Positions 16,726 through 25,466 are shown, counted from the stretch's first letter. The stretch: 31,364 bases of DNA from JAGXLC01 sp964461045 (GCA_964461045.1 CAYWSJ010000041.1:1-31364), one strand, 5' to 3'. The notes: generated by a model not told the origin, from the letters alone. Made by a program: numbers and translations.

Positions 16726-18756
16726 ATGGACTATCAATTAACCTCAGAATATAAACCTACCGGTGATCAGCCCAATGCCATAAAAGAGCTTACAGAAGGC
16801 ATTCAGCGTAACGATCGTTTTCAGACATTACTTGGTGTTACCGGATCCGGAAAGACTTTCACTATTGCCAATATGATTCAGAATATACAAAGACCGGTAT
16901 TGGTATTAAGTCACAACAAAACCCTTGCAGCCCAATTATACGGTGAGTTTAAAGAGTTCTTTCCTGACAATGCCGTAGAATATTTTGTTTCTTATTACGA
17001 TTATTATCAGCCTGAAGCTTACCTACCGGTTACGGATACTTATATTGAAAAAGACCTGTCAATTAATGAAGAAATTGAAAAACTGCGTCTGAGTGCCACC
17101 TCTTCTTTGCTATCAGGCAGAAAGGATGTGATCGTTGTTTCATCGGTATCGTGCCTTTATGGAATAGGAAACCCGGATGATTTTTATGAAAATACCATTA
17201 CAATAGAAACCGGACAAAACTATGACAGGAATGCTTTTTTAAGAAGATTAGTAGATAGTTTGTATTCCAGAAACGAACTGGAGTTTAAGCCCGGTACCTT
17301 CCGTGTGCAGGGTGATACGATAGATGTGTTTCTTGCTTATACCGATACAGCCTACCGAATCAGCTTCTGGGGAGATGAAATTGATGAGATAGAGTCTTTC
17401 GATCCTTTTAACAACAATACTTTGGAATCATACGAAAAAGTAACCATTTACCCGGCCAATATTTTTGTAACAACCAAAGAAAGAATGAATCATGCTATTA
17501 AACAGATACAGTATGATCTGGGTGATCAGATTCAGTACTTTGAAGATCTGGGAAAAAAAACCGAGGCCAATCGAATCAAACAAAGAGTGGAATATGATGT
17601 GGAAATGATCAAAGAGTTGGGATATTGCTCAGGTATTGAGAATTATAGCAGGTATTTTGACGGCCGCTCGCCCGGTTCAAGACCTTTCTGCCTGCTCGAT
17701 TATTTCCCGGATGATTTTATTACCGTAATTGATGAAAGTCATGTGACCGTTCCACAAATTCATGCCATGTACGGTGGTGATTTCTCCCGCAAAAAGAATC
17801 TTGTTGAATATGGTTTTCGCTTGCCGGCAGCCATTGATAATCGGCCATTAAAGTTTGAGGAGTTTGAGCAGCTAATCAACCAGGTGGTGTTTGTAAGCGC
17901 TACTCCCGCGAAATATGAACTCACCAAGACAGAAGGGGTAATTGTGGAGCAGGTAATTCGTCCAACCGGGCTGCTCGACCCCGAAATTGAGGTGAGACCA
18001 ACCCTGAACCAGATTGATGATTTGATGGAGGAGATTGTGAAACGCTCGGAGAAATCGCAACGGGTTCTGGTAACCACCCTTACCAAGCGCATGGCCGAGG
18101 AACTCACCAAATACCTGACGCGTTTCAAGGTAAAATGCCGCTACATACATTCGGATATTGATACCCTGGAACGCGTGGAAATTATGGACGGCCTCAGAAC
18201 CGGTAAGTTTGATGTGCTGATAGGTGTCAACCTGCTTCGGGAGGGGCTTGACCTGCCGGAAGTTTCCCTGGTGGCTATTCTGGATGCCGACAAAGAAGGG
18301 TTCCTGCGATCGACAGTCTCGCTCACACAGACGGCCGGCCGGGCTGCCCGTAACCTCGAGGGCAAGGTGATTATGTATGCAGACAAGATTACCCGCTCGA
18401 TGCAGCAGACCATTGATGAGACAAATAGGCGACGGGAGAAACAGTTGGCATACAACGAAAAGCACAATATTACCCCAAAACAGATACAGAAAGCATCACG
18501 CTCAGTAATGGCTGATTACAGGCAAAAAATAGGCAAGGGAGAGCCCAAAGCCTATGCCGGACCCGATAGTCTGAATGTAGCCGCCGATCCGGTGGTGCAA
18601 TATATGGACAAAGAAGCGCTTGAAAAAGCCATTGAAAAGAACAAGAAAGCCATGGAGAAAGCAGCAGCGGAATTGGATTTTACCGAGGCCGCCCGCCTGA
18701 GAGATGAGATGTACAAGCTGCAGGAATTGAAAGAAGAGAGAGAAACAGAAAAATAG
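16726..18756 (+). CDS. uvrB: Excinuclease ABC subunit UvrB
   Basis: This 676-residue damage-recognition helicase of nucleotide excision repair is loaded by UvrA and recruits UvrC. It carries Walker A GVTGSGKT (37-44) and the DNA-wedge beta-hairpin segment YYDYYQPEAYLP. It also has VIDESHVT (Walker B), FVSATPAKYE, QTAGRAARN (motif VI), and a C-terminal UVR motif (about 633-668) for UvrC contact. The ATG at 16726 is preferred over the TTG two codons earlier; with it the length is close to that of E. coli UvrB. The 3' half of the gene looks visibly richer in G+C than the 5' half, but the protein is continuous and canonical. Confidence 0.97.
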   Translation: MDYQLTSEYKPTGDQPNAIKELTEGIQRNDRFQTLLGVTGSGKTFTIANMIQNIQRPVLVLSHNKTLAAQLYGEFKEFFPDNAVEYFVSYYDYYQPEAYLPVTDTYIEKDLSINEEIEKLRLSATSSLLSGRKDVIVVSSVSCLYGIGNPDDFYENTITIETGQNYDRNAFLRRLVDSLYSRNELEFKPGTFRVQGDTIDVFLAYTDTAYRISFWGDEIDEIESFDPFNNNTLESYEKVTIYPANIFVTTKERMNHAIKQIQYDLGDQIQYFEDLGKKTEANRIKQRVEYDVEMIKELGYCSGIENYSRYFDGRSPGSRPFCLLDYFPDDFITVIDESHVTVPQIHAMYGGDFSRKKNLVEYGFRLPAAIDNRPLKFEEFEQLINQVVFVSATPAKYELTKTEGVIVEQVIRPTGLLDPEIEVRPTLNQIDDLMEEIVKRSEKSQRVLVTTLTKRMAEELTKYLTRFKVKCRYIHSDIDTLERVEIMDGLRTGKFDVLIGVNLLREGLDLPEVSLVAILDADKEGFLRSTVSLTQTAGRAARNLEGKVIMYADKITRSMQQTIDETNRRREKQLAYNEKHNITPKQIQKASRSVMADYRQKIGKGEPKAYAGPDSLNVAADPVVQYMDKEALEKAIEKNKKAMEKAAAELDFTEAARLRDEMYKLQELKEERETEK

Positions 18757-18796
18757 AGAAGCATACGTTAGCCATACGGAATTTCTTGTATTATGC

Positions 18797-18846
18797 ATTT
18801 TCCTTATGTAGAGACACGCCCCGGCGTGTCTCTACATAAGGAAAAT
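18797..18846. repeat. Long palindromic repeat (REP-like)
   Basis: Arms of 24 bp (18797-18820 and 18823-18846) are perfectly complementary with only a CC between them. The core contains GTAGAGACACGCC and its mirror. It lies 40 bp after uvrB and 27 bp before the lipocalin stop, in the gap between convergent genes. There is no clean T-run, so a classical terminator is not certain. The TAGAGAC...GTCTCTA core resembles palindromes seen in multiple copies in some bacterial genomes. I see only one copy here. Confidence 0.8.
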
Positions 18847-18873
18847 TAAATTTTATGCCTGATCTCATGTTTT

Positions 18874-19413
18874 CTATTCCATCTTTTCGCAATCCTGTTT
18901 GGTACGAATAAGCTTTGCGGTATCGAACCCTTTTTCTTCTGCTGTTTTTAGCAACTTTTTGTAGGTTGCCTCTTTCAAGGCTTTTTCTCTGGCCAGCACC
19001 CACAAATATTTCCTGGAGGGTGAACCTACCAGGGCATAATGATAATCAACATCGAGGTCGATGATCCAGTATTTGCCAAAGAAAGGCCAGAAAAAGGTTA
19101 CTTTTAGTTTCCCGGGTTCCTCAGGATTGGGGACTTTTGCCCAGCCCTCAACTTTTTCTGCCTGCTGAGGGTTGTCAATTTTGTGTCCTTTGTTGATAAC
19201 AGTTATTTTCCCGTCTTCACGCAATTGATAAGTGGCTGTCACGCATTTGAGTCCTTTTTCAAACCGGTTGGGCAGACGGGCAATTTCGTACCACATGCCT
19301 GTATATTTCTCAAGGTTTACTTCATCAACAACTTTGAGGGCTTGTTTTTCTGAAGAACAAAAGGGAAAGAGTGGTGCCATAAGCAAAATAAAAATAAGAT
19401 TTCTTTTAGACAT
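18874..19413 (-). CDS. blc: Outer-membrane lipocalin, Blc type
   Basis: This 179-residue protein has a lipoprotein signal peptide with lipobox-like LFPF-C (Cys19, followed by SSEK). It carries the lipocalin motif 1, G-x-W, in LEKYTGMWYEIARLPNRFEK. Further bacterial-lipocalin signatures are GKITVINKG, EGWAKV, GKYWIIDLD, YALVGSPSRKYLWVLAR (motif 2) and the C-terminal GFDTAKL. Blc proteins bind lysophospholipids or other lipids in the outer membrane and are often stress-induced. The gene is monocistronic, convergent with uvrB and divergent from the histidine kinase. Confidence 0.93.
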   Translation of the reverse strand: MSKRNLIFILLMAPLFPFCSSEKQALKVVDEVNLEKYTGMWYEIARLPNRFEKGLKCVTATYQLREDGKITVINKGHKIDNPQQAEKVEGWAKVPNPEEPGKLKVTFFWPFFGKYWIIDLDVDYHYALVGSPSRKYLWVLAREKALKEATYKKLLKTAEEKGFDTAKLIRTKQDCEKME

Positions 19414-19477
19414 CGTTTTTGTTTTTATTTATTTTCAAGATAATGAATAAATGAGAAACAGGCAAGAATAGTCAATT

Positions 19478-19509
19478 TTTGTTTTTTGAAAACTTAATTA
19501 TTAAATTTG
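19478..19509 (+). promoter_or_regulatory. Predicted promoter of the histidine kinase-response regulator operon
   Basis: TTTG (19478-19481), a 20-bp spacer and TAAATTTG (19502-19509) match the Bacteroidota promoter exactly. The ATG is only 16 bp after the -7 box, giving a very short leader. Confidence 0.6.
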
Positions 19510-19525
19510 AGTTCAGGCTACTTTT

Positions 19526-21634
19526 ATGGTAAAAAAAACAAACATAAAAAAACAGGTTTTAAATTTTTATCCACTCTTAATTAGCATTGCAATCTTTATT
19601 GTAATTATTTTACTACATCCATTTGATTTTGAAAAGTATGAATCTAAATTGATTCGGGAGAATCATCGTGTTAATAATTCTTTTTATTCTTATGCCGATT
19701 TGAATGGAGATGATGTTTCCGAAAAAATTCGGTTTGTTTACATGAAAAGAAGGAACCAGACAGGTATTGTTGTGTATGAAAATAACAGAATTCTAGATCA
19801 GTGGAATTTTGACGGGAGAATTTTTCTTAAAGAGGTTAGTTTTTTTGTAGGAGATTATAATTTGAATGGATATAAGGAGATTACATTGTTTACTTATTAC
19901 AAGGATTCAATTTATTTACATATGATTGAACCCTTCTCTGAGAAAAAGTTCCAGGTTGGGGAAAAGAAATATCGAGAATTTAGCAGGGGACTTATAGACA
20001 TTGAAAATAGTGATTTCAGAATCCATAAAGGAGGATTTGCAAACTTTGATAAAGACCCGGATCAGGAGCTTTACTTTAGTATCACACCGGGTGCATTAAT
20101 TACTCAACCCCGGCGAGTTTGTATATATAATATCGCAGAAGATACCTTGAAAATTTCGCCTAAAGCCGGAATATTCTTAAACAATATTCGGGCATTTGAT
20201 ATGGATGGCGACAAGATACCTGAAATTACAGGAGATGCTCATGCTTTTGGGAATCTTTCCGAAGATTTCCCTTATACAGACATGCGGGGCTGGCTTATGG
20301 TTTTTAACAACGACCTGGAATTTGTTTTTAACCCTGTTCCTTTCAGGGAATATCCGATGAAGCTATTTGTTCAACCCTATAAAACTGGCGATAAAAGGTT
20401 TTTATTCGTTTATCATCAATATTATGGTATTAAAAATGAGATTGTTCCAAGGCTTTTAATTTATAATAACAAGGGTGTTTTGTTAAAGGAGAAAAAACTC
20501 AATGGTATAGAATACCCCAGGAGAACATCCATACTCAGCAATAACGGGGAATTGTATTTTTTTACCTGCAACGAAAAAGTACAGATGTTGGATAAAAATC
20601 TGAACATAAAAAATGAATGGGAAGTTCCGGGAATTATAAATGGGAATGTAAAATTTAAAGGAGATATCAATGGAGATCATCGCAACGAATTGCTGTTTAA
20701 AGGAAAAGGAAATAATGAATTTATTATTACTCAGAATAACATCAAGCATCCTGTTTCAATTAATATTCCTTTCCGCAAAAACTATTTTCATTTTGCCATA
20801 AAGAAAGAAGCAGGTGGGCAAAGATACTTGTTTGCCCAAACCGATAAAACTGCATCTATCTACTCGTATGAGAAAAACCCGATATATACCTTCCGTTATT
20901 TTCTTTATGCCGGATTGTTTGGTGGTATTTTGTTTACTGTTTGGTTGATAAAAATGCTTCAAACAAAAATAATCCGTCAAAATTATGAAACACAAAGAAA
21001 AATAAATGAATTACAGCTTAAAACAATCAAAAATAAGATTGAGCCGCATTTTACATTTAACCTGATGAATTCAATTAGCTCAATTCTTTATGATGGCGAT
21101 GCTGAGAAAGCCAATTCTATTATTGTAAAATATTCTAACTTGCTTAGAAATATAGTCGTGAATTCTGAAAAGTTCATCATTCCTTTATATAAAGAGATTG
21201 ACCATATAGAAAATTATCTGGAGGTTGAAAAGTTTCGTTTAAACGAAAAATTTACGTATAAAATAAAAATTCATCCAGAAGTAAATCAGCATATCCCTAT
21301 CCCCAAAATGTTGGTATTCACATTTGTCGAAAATGCAGTTAAGCATGGTGTAAAACCATTGAGAGGAGAGGGATTCATTCACCTGGAATTATCAAAAAAC
21401 AAAAGATATCATTTAATGGAGATAAAAGATAATGGAATAGGAAGGGATAATTCATCGAATAATAACAGCAAATCTACAAAATCGGGTTTAAAAACCATTG
21501 ACCAGATTTTAAAACATTACGCTCAGATACAAAAAGGGAAAATACAATATAAGATTGCACCTTTGAATGAAAACTCTGACAAGCAACCAGGCACTCATGT
21601 AAAAATATTTTTGCCTTATGGAAAAAAGAAATGA
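19526..21634 (+). CDS. LytS/YehU-type sensor histidine kinase with periplasmic FG-GAP-like sensor
   Basis: This 702-residue membrane protein has one N-terminal transmembrane helix (about 12-33), a large periplasmic domain (about 34-455), a second helix (about 456-478), a short coiled coil and a kinase of the His_kinase (LytS) class. The phospho-acceptor lies in KIEPHFTFNLMNS (His508). The N-box is VENAVKHG (Glu602, Asn603) and the ATP-lid motif is KDNGIGRD. The periplasmic part repeats Asp-rich calcium-binding-like motifs: ADLNGDDVSEKIRF, GDYNLNGYKEI, FDMDGDKIPEI and GDINGDHRNELL. These resemble the FG-GAP/VCBS repeats of integrin-type propellers. It overlaps the response regulator gene by 17 bp. 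The sensed signal is unknown. Confidence 0.88.
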   Translation: MVKKTNIKKQVLNFYPLLISIAIFIVIILLHPFDFEKYESKLIRENHRVNNSFYSYADLNGDDVSEKIRFVYMKRRNQTGIVVYENNRILDQWNFDGRIFLKEVSFFVGDYNLNGYKEITLFTYYKDSIYLHMIEPFSEKKFQVGEKKYREFSRGLIDIENSDFRIHKGGFANFDKDPDQELYFSITPGALITQPRRVCIYNIAEDTLKISPKAGIFLNNIRAFDMDGDKIPEITGDAHAFGNLSEDFPYTDMRGWLMVFNNDLEFVFNPVPFREYPMKLFVQPYKTGDKRFLFVYHQYYGIKNEIVPRLLIYNNKGVLLKEKKLNGIEYPRRTSILSNNGELYFFTCNEKVQMLDKNLNIKNEWEVPGIINGNVKFKGDINGDHRNELLFKGKGNNEFIITQNNIKHPVSINIPFRKNYFHFAIKKEAGGQRYLFAQTDKTASIYSYEKNPIYTFRYFLYAGLFGGILFTVWLIKMLQTKIIRQNYETQRKINELQLKTIKNKIEPHFTFNLMNSISSILYDGDAEKANSIIVKYSNLLRNIVVNSEKFIIPLYKEIDHIENYLEVEKFRLNEKFTYKIKIHPEVNQHIPIPKMLVFTFVENAVKHGVKPLRGEGFIHLELSKNKRYHLMEIKDNGIGRDNSSNNNSKSTKSGLKTIDQILKHYAQIQKGKIQYKIAPLNENSDKQPGTHVKIFLPYGKKK

Positions 21635-22232
21635 AAATGAAGAAATAAGCTGTTATATCCTGGATGATGAATTACATGCACTCGATCGGCTGGAGATCTT
21701 GCTTGATAAAATTAATAATCTTGATGTGGTTGGCAGGCAAACAGACCCCGATGAGGCAATTGACGCTATTGTTAAAATTCAGCCGGAGGTTATATTTCTT
21801 GATATTGTTATGGATCGCAAAACCGGTTTTGAGGTCATTGAGGAAATCAGGAAAAATGGATATAATCCTTGTTTTATTTTCGTAACAGCCCATAATAATT
21901 ATTCCATACATGCCATAAAGACCGCAGCATTCGATTATTTGTTGAAACCTGTGGATATTGATGAATTAAAAGATACTATAAGAAGATATGAGAGTGCTAG
22001 ACTGCTTAAAAGTTATCAATCAAACAATAAAAAGGTCTCTTTTGCCTGCTTAAGCCCGAGGGAAAAAGAGATTCTGCAATATATCGTAGAAGGAAAAACC
22101 AGCCAGGAGATATCTGAAGTCCTGTATTTGAGCAAAAATACAGTGGATACCCACCGAAGGAATATTCTGGAGAAAACGGGTTTGAAATCAACGAATGAAT
22201 TGATAAGGGCTTATTTTTCAATTTATTCCTGA
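21618..22232 (+). CDS. Response regulator with LuxR/NarL-type DNA-binding domain
   Basis: This 204-residue protein has a receiver domain (about 10-125) with acidic pocket DDE (16-18), phospho-acceptor Asp62 (FLDIVMD), Thr90 and Lys110 (LLKPVD). A GerE/LuxR helix-turn-helix follows (about 145-204: LSPREKEILQYIVEGKTSQEI, LSKNTVDTHRRNIL). The receiver resembles those of LytR/AlgR regulators, the usual partners of LytS-type kinases. The output domain, however, is LuxR and not LytTR. It starts inside the kinase gene (17-bp overlap), so translational coupling is likely. Candidate target sites lie at 22311-22350 and 24685-24702. Confidence 0.93.
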   Translation: MEKRNENEEISCYILDDELHALDRLEILLDKINNLDVVGRQTDPDEAIDAIVKIQPEVIFLDIVMDRKTGFEVIEEIRKNGYNPCFIFVTAHNNYSIHAIKTAAFDYLLKPVDIDELKDTIRRYESARLLKSYQSNNKKVSFACLSPREKEILQYIVEGKTSQEISEVLYLSKNTVDTHRRNILEKTGLKSTNELIRAYFSIYS

Positions 22233-22310
22233 TTTCTTATTATTAGCGTAAACATAACACAAATAGAACTTTTTAGAAAGAGTAGAACCTGTTTTCATAA
22301 AGTAATAATT

Positions 22311-22355
22311 ATACTCATCAGTTAGTAATAAACTAACAGAAGATGAGTATTTTTT
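22311..22355 (+). terminator. Hairpin with TACTCAT arms; terminator and/or operator
   Basis: ATACTCATC (22311-22319) pairs with GATGAGTAT (22342-22350), with an inner stem GTTAG/CTAAC, and a run of T follows. It lies about 80 bp after the response regulator stop and about 130 bp before the next gene. The arms reappear in the hairpin at 24685-24702. Confidence 0.6.
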
Positions 22356-22482
22356 CATGTATAAAAGGCATTTTAAAAGATAAGTGAAACCACTATCATT
22401 TCAACGCGTAAATATACATTCCATTTTACAGTTTAAAACCTTCTATTTCTATTTTAATTTTTAATCATAAAAAAAGTAAACT

Positions 22483-22974
22483 ATGAAAAATTTATTATTG
22501 TTTCTTTTATTTCAAATTGCGTGTTTTCAATTTTTAAATGCACAGTTTTTGACCCCCACGGTTGTAAGTAGTTTGGGAGGTGCTGGTAATAATTCTGCTT
22601 TTACAGTTGGTGATTTATCAATCTCTACTTATTCCAGCAGTGATCTTATTGTAACCCAGGGATTTCAACAATCAAATTTACTAACAGATGATGGGACCCC
22701 TGATAATGTAAATGAATTAAAAGATGTTGGATTTAAAATTAAAGTATTTCCTAATCCTGCAAAAGATAAACTAATTATTAAAATTGATGAATTGAAAAAA
22801 GGAGATATACAATTACACTTAATGGATTTAAAAGGGAGAAATTTGAAAACTCTGAAAATAGAAAGGAAAGACCGTAAAAAAACTATTTATTTGGGGAATT
22901 TTCCCTCAGGAATTTATCTTCTAAAAGCCACTTACAGAAATAAATCTAATATCTATAAAATTGTTAAACACTAA
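22483..22974 (+). CDS. Short secreted protein with T9SS type A sorting domain
   Basis: This 163-residue protein has a Sec signal peptide (to about residue 20, FLNAQ). A short N-terminal module (VVSSLGGAGNNSAFTVGDLS ... VTQGFQQ) recurs in many small Bacteroidota secreted proteins. A T9SS type A C-terminal domain (about 85-163) follows: KVFPNPAKDKLII, LMDLKGRNLKTL, FPSGIYLLKA and a basic YKIVKH end. The domain directs passage through the type IX system and attachment to the cell surface. The mature part outside the sorting domain is only about 60 residues, so it probably serves as a small surface unit or a partner of the next gene, which starts 12 bp later. Function unknown. Confidence 0.85.
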   Translation: MKNLLLFLLFQIACFQFLNAQFLTPTVVSSLGGAGNNSAFTVGDLSISTYSSSDLIVTQGFQQSNLLTDDGTPDNVNELKDVGFKIKVFPNPAKDKLIIKIDELKKGDIQLHLMDLKGRNLKTLKIERKDRKKTIYLGNFPSGIYLLKATYRNKSNIYKIVKH

Positions 22975-22986
22975 AACACATTTATT

Positions 22987-24540
22987 ATGAATCTTAAAAG
23001 ATTTACATTATTTATTATAACGTTAATTATAAGTATAACAGTCGTTTATGCACAGACACCAAATTCTTTTAATTATCAAGCTGTGGTTCGTAATTCAGAT
23101 GGCGAACCTATAACGAATCAAAGTGTTGCTTTAAAATTCAATATTAAAAAAGGTTCCACAAGTGGCACTGTGATATTTAGTGAAACACATTCCATTTCAA
23201 CAAATGATTTTGGACTTGTTAATGTCAAAATTGGAGAAGGGAGTGCAGTTAATGGAAATATTTCAAATATAGAATGGGGTTCGGATGAATATTATTTAGA
23301 GGTTTTACTGGATAAAGACGGAGGTAATAATTACCAGTCCATTGGAACATCTCAATTCGTAAGTGTACCTTATGCATTATTCAGTAAAAGATCTGAAAAT
23401 ACATTTAGTGGTAATTATAGTGATTTAACGAATACTCCGAGTTTTGCCACAGTGGCAACCTCAGGTTATTATGACGATCTACTCAATAAACCTTCTGATG
23501 TTACCGATCTTTCAAATCATAGTATTGTTGATTTATCTGATTTTCCGACTTTTACTGCAAATAAGTGGTTGAAAGTAAACAGTACAGGCGATGGGATAGA
23601 ATTGGCTGACAGTCCGGGAGGAACTGATCTTTCAAATTACACCACAGATGATTTAAGCGAAGGCTCAAATAACTTATATTTTACTGACAGTCGGGCTATT
23701 TCTGCAATCAATAATGACGGCGACCATGGAAGTACTGCTTCGCATAATTATTTTTCAGGGAACTATAATGATCTGTCAAACACTCCAAATTTAGCCACTG
23801 TAGCTACATCAGGCGATTATACTGATTTATCTAGTAAGCCTAATTTAGATGATATCCTTGATAATGGAAATTCAGCAGGGAATAATACATTAGATATGAA
23901 TAATGAAGACATTATAAACATAAAAGACCTGCACTTATATGATGGAGACAGTGATATATGGCTTGATAATGCCTCTGAGCTGCAAATAGAAAATGGTAGC
24001 GGAGACAGGGAAGGAATAATTAAAGGAGGTGATGGAAACTATGATCAAGTAGAGTTTATAATAAACAATATTTTAGGTTTTTTGGACTGGGATGAAAATA
24101 CCATAATGACTGTAAATGGTTTTGGATCTCCTAATGAAGTTAAAGTATATGGTGATTTTGAAGTTACAGGTTCGAAAAATTTTGTAGAGGAACACCCCCA
24201 GGATTCCACAAAAGAAATCGTCTATAGTGCTCTAGAAGGCCCTGAAGTGGCAACATATATTAGAGATAGGGCAACCCTTAACAATGGTGAAACAACTATT
24301 GAATTTCCCGAACATTACAGTCTGGTAACTGAAGAAAGCGGACTTACAGCACAGGTAACTCCTGTCGGAAATTGCAATGGACTTTATGTCAAAGAACTCA
24401 CCAAAAATAAATTGGTAGTGAAAGAATTAAATAATGGAACCAGTAACGTGGATTTTTATTATCTGGTACACGGAATAAGGAAAGGCTATGAAGATTTTGA
24501 AGTAATTCGGGAAAAAGAAGGCAAGGAAGTTCACAAATAA
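22987..24540 (+). CDS. Secreted tail-fibre-like repeat protein
   Basis: This 517-residue protein has a signal peptide (to about 23, VVYAQ). An N-terminal beta-sandwich follows (FNYQAVVRNSDGEPITNQSV, then TNDFGLVNVKIGEG and FVSVPYALFSK), a module common in Bacteroidota secreted proteins. Two copies of a phage-tail-like repeat lie near residues 141-168 and 258-285 (GNYSDLTNTPSFATVATSG and GNYNDLSNTPNLATVATSG). The C-terminal part (EGPEVATYIRDRATLNNGET) resembles the end region of tail-fibre-like or chaperone-of-endosialidase-type bacterial proteins. No T9SS sorting domain is visible, so it may be retained by, or transported with, its operon partner upstream. A strong terminator closes the pair. 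The precise role is unknown; adhesion is a guess. Confidence 0.8.
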   Translation: MNLKRFTLFIITLIISITVVYAQTPNSFNYQAVVRNSDGEPITNQSVALKFNIKKGSTSGTVIFSETHSISTNDFGLVNVKIGEGSAVNGNISNIEWGSDEYYLEVLLDKDGGNNYQSIGTSQFVSVPYALFSKRSENTFSGNYSDLTNTPSFATVATSGYYDDLLNKPSDVTDLSNHSIVDLSDFPTFTANKWLKVNSTGDGIELADSPGGTDLSNYTTDDLSEGSNNLYFTDSRAISAINNDGDHGSTASHNYFSGNYNDLSNTPNLATVATSGDYTDLSSKPNLDDILDNGNSAGNNTLDMNNEDIINIKDLHLYDGDSDIWLDNASELQIENGSGDREGIIKGGDGNYDQVEFIINNILGFLDWDENTIMTVNGFGSPNEVKVYGDFEVTGSKNFVEEHPQDSTKEIVYSALEGPEVATYIRDRATLNNGETTIEFPEHYSLVTEESGLTAQVTPVGNCNGLYVKELTKNKLVVKELNNGTSNVDFYYLVHGIRKGYEDFEVIREKEGKEVHK

Positions 24541-24571
24541 AATTGTAATTAATAGTTTATTTATCTTATTT

Positions 24572-24612
24572 AAAACAGCCTTTATGGTTTTACCTCAAGG
24601 CTGTTTTATTTA
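24572..24612 (+). terminator. Rho-independent terminator
   Basis: AAAACAGCCTT (24572-24582) pairs perfectly with AAGGCTGTTTT (24597-24607) across a 14-nt loop, and TTTATTT follows. It lies 32 bp after the tail-fibre-like gene. Confidence 0.85.
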
Positions 24613-24684
24613 GGAGGTCACCTTAATATTAAGAATAGGTGAAAGTTTGGATACACTAATCATTAATTACAAATAAGTATTTTT

Positions 24685-24707
24685 ATACTCATTAGTGAGT
24701 ATTTTTT
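24685..24707 (+). promoter_or_regulatory. TACTCAT palindrome, candidate response-regulator operator
   Basis: ATACTCA (24685-24691), TTAG and TGAGTAT (24696-24702) form a perfect palindrome followed by five T. A full terminator already lies 80 bp upstream, so a second terminator is not needed here. TACTCAT fits the NarL heptamer TACYYMT, and the two heptamers are arranged 7-2-7 with one mismatch. The following gene starts at 24812. Confidence 0.4.
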
Positions 24708-24811
24708 AATCAGAAAGTGCATTATAGCTTTGAAAAGCGGAACAGATATAAATAATTACCGTAATTTAAATCAAGTTAATTTATGCTATAATTTGAAGAC
24801 TTGAAATTTTT

Positions 24812-25456
24812 ATGGAGAAAAAATGCTCAGCTAGGATAGCAAAACTTAGTAAAATATTTTTGCCATTATTATTTGTTTTATATTTTCATCAGTCAAAAGC
24901 CCAGACATACCTTGATATTCATATAGACCAGCCAGATGTTATGGATATTATGGATGCCAGCATTACGGATGCCACCTGTCCGGGGGTTAATGATGGTTCT
25001 GTATCTTTGACATTAACCGGCGGTACTTCACCGTATATTTACCAATGGGAAAATGGAATGACTGGTTCTGGCATAGAGGATTTAAGTCCGGGTTATTATT
25101 TTGTCAGCATATCAGATTTTCATAATTGTTCCCTGAAGGATACTTTTCAGGTGGAGATGAAAAGAACCACATGTCTTAAAGATATAACAGCATTTACTCC
25201 CAATGGCGATGGAAAAAACGATGTATGGAACATTCCGGGACTAAAAAAGAGTTACCCGGAAGCTGAAATATATATCTACAACAGACGGGGTGATTTGTTA
25301 CACAAAGCAAAAGCAATTGATTCCGGAAGTGATAAGGGACTATGGAATGGACGATATAATGGTAAATTATTACCTACAGATACTTATCATTTCATAATAA
25401 TAAGTGATAATAAAGTCATTAAAGAGGGAAATGTAACCTTATTAAGAGACAAGTAA
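24812..25456 (+). CDS. SprB-repeat protein with T9SS type B sorting domain
   Basis: This 214-residue secreted protein has a signal peptide (to about 31, SKAQ). One SprB-type repeat follows (about 45-108: ITDATCPGVNDGSVSLTLTG ... PYIYQWENG ... LSPGYYFVSISDFHNC). The C-terminal type B sorting domain (about 120-214) contains ITAFTPNGDGKNDVWNI, IYNRRGDLL and GTYHF-like TDTYHFI. SprB is the gliding adhesin of Flavobacterium; this is a minimal version with a single repeat. It is the first gene of an operon with porP (10-bp gap). In this arrangement the PorP/SprF protein normally serves the type-B-CTD protein encoded beside it. Confidence 0.87.
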   Translation: MEKKCSARIAKLSKIFLPLLFVLYFHQSKAQTYLDIHIDQPDVMDIMDASITDATCPGVNDGSVSLTLTGGTSPYIYQWENGMTGSGIEDLSPGYYFVSISDFHNCSLKDTFQVEMKRTTCLKDITAFTPNGDGKNDVWNIPGLKKSYPEAEIYIYNRRGDLLHKAKAIDSGSDKGLWNGRYNGKLLPTDTYHFIIISDNKVIKEGNVTLLRDK

Positions 25457-25466
25457 AAGATTGAAA

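Noticed and set aside
17760..18465. Antisense ORFs inside uvrB
   Set aside because: Created by the GC-richer codon use of the uvrB 3' half; no start context or recognisable protein.
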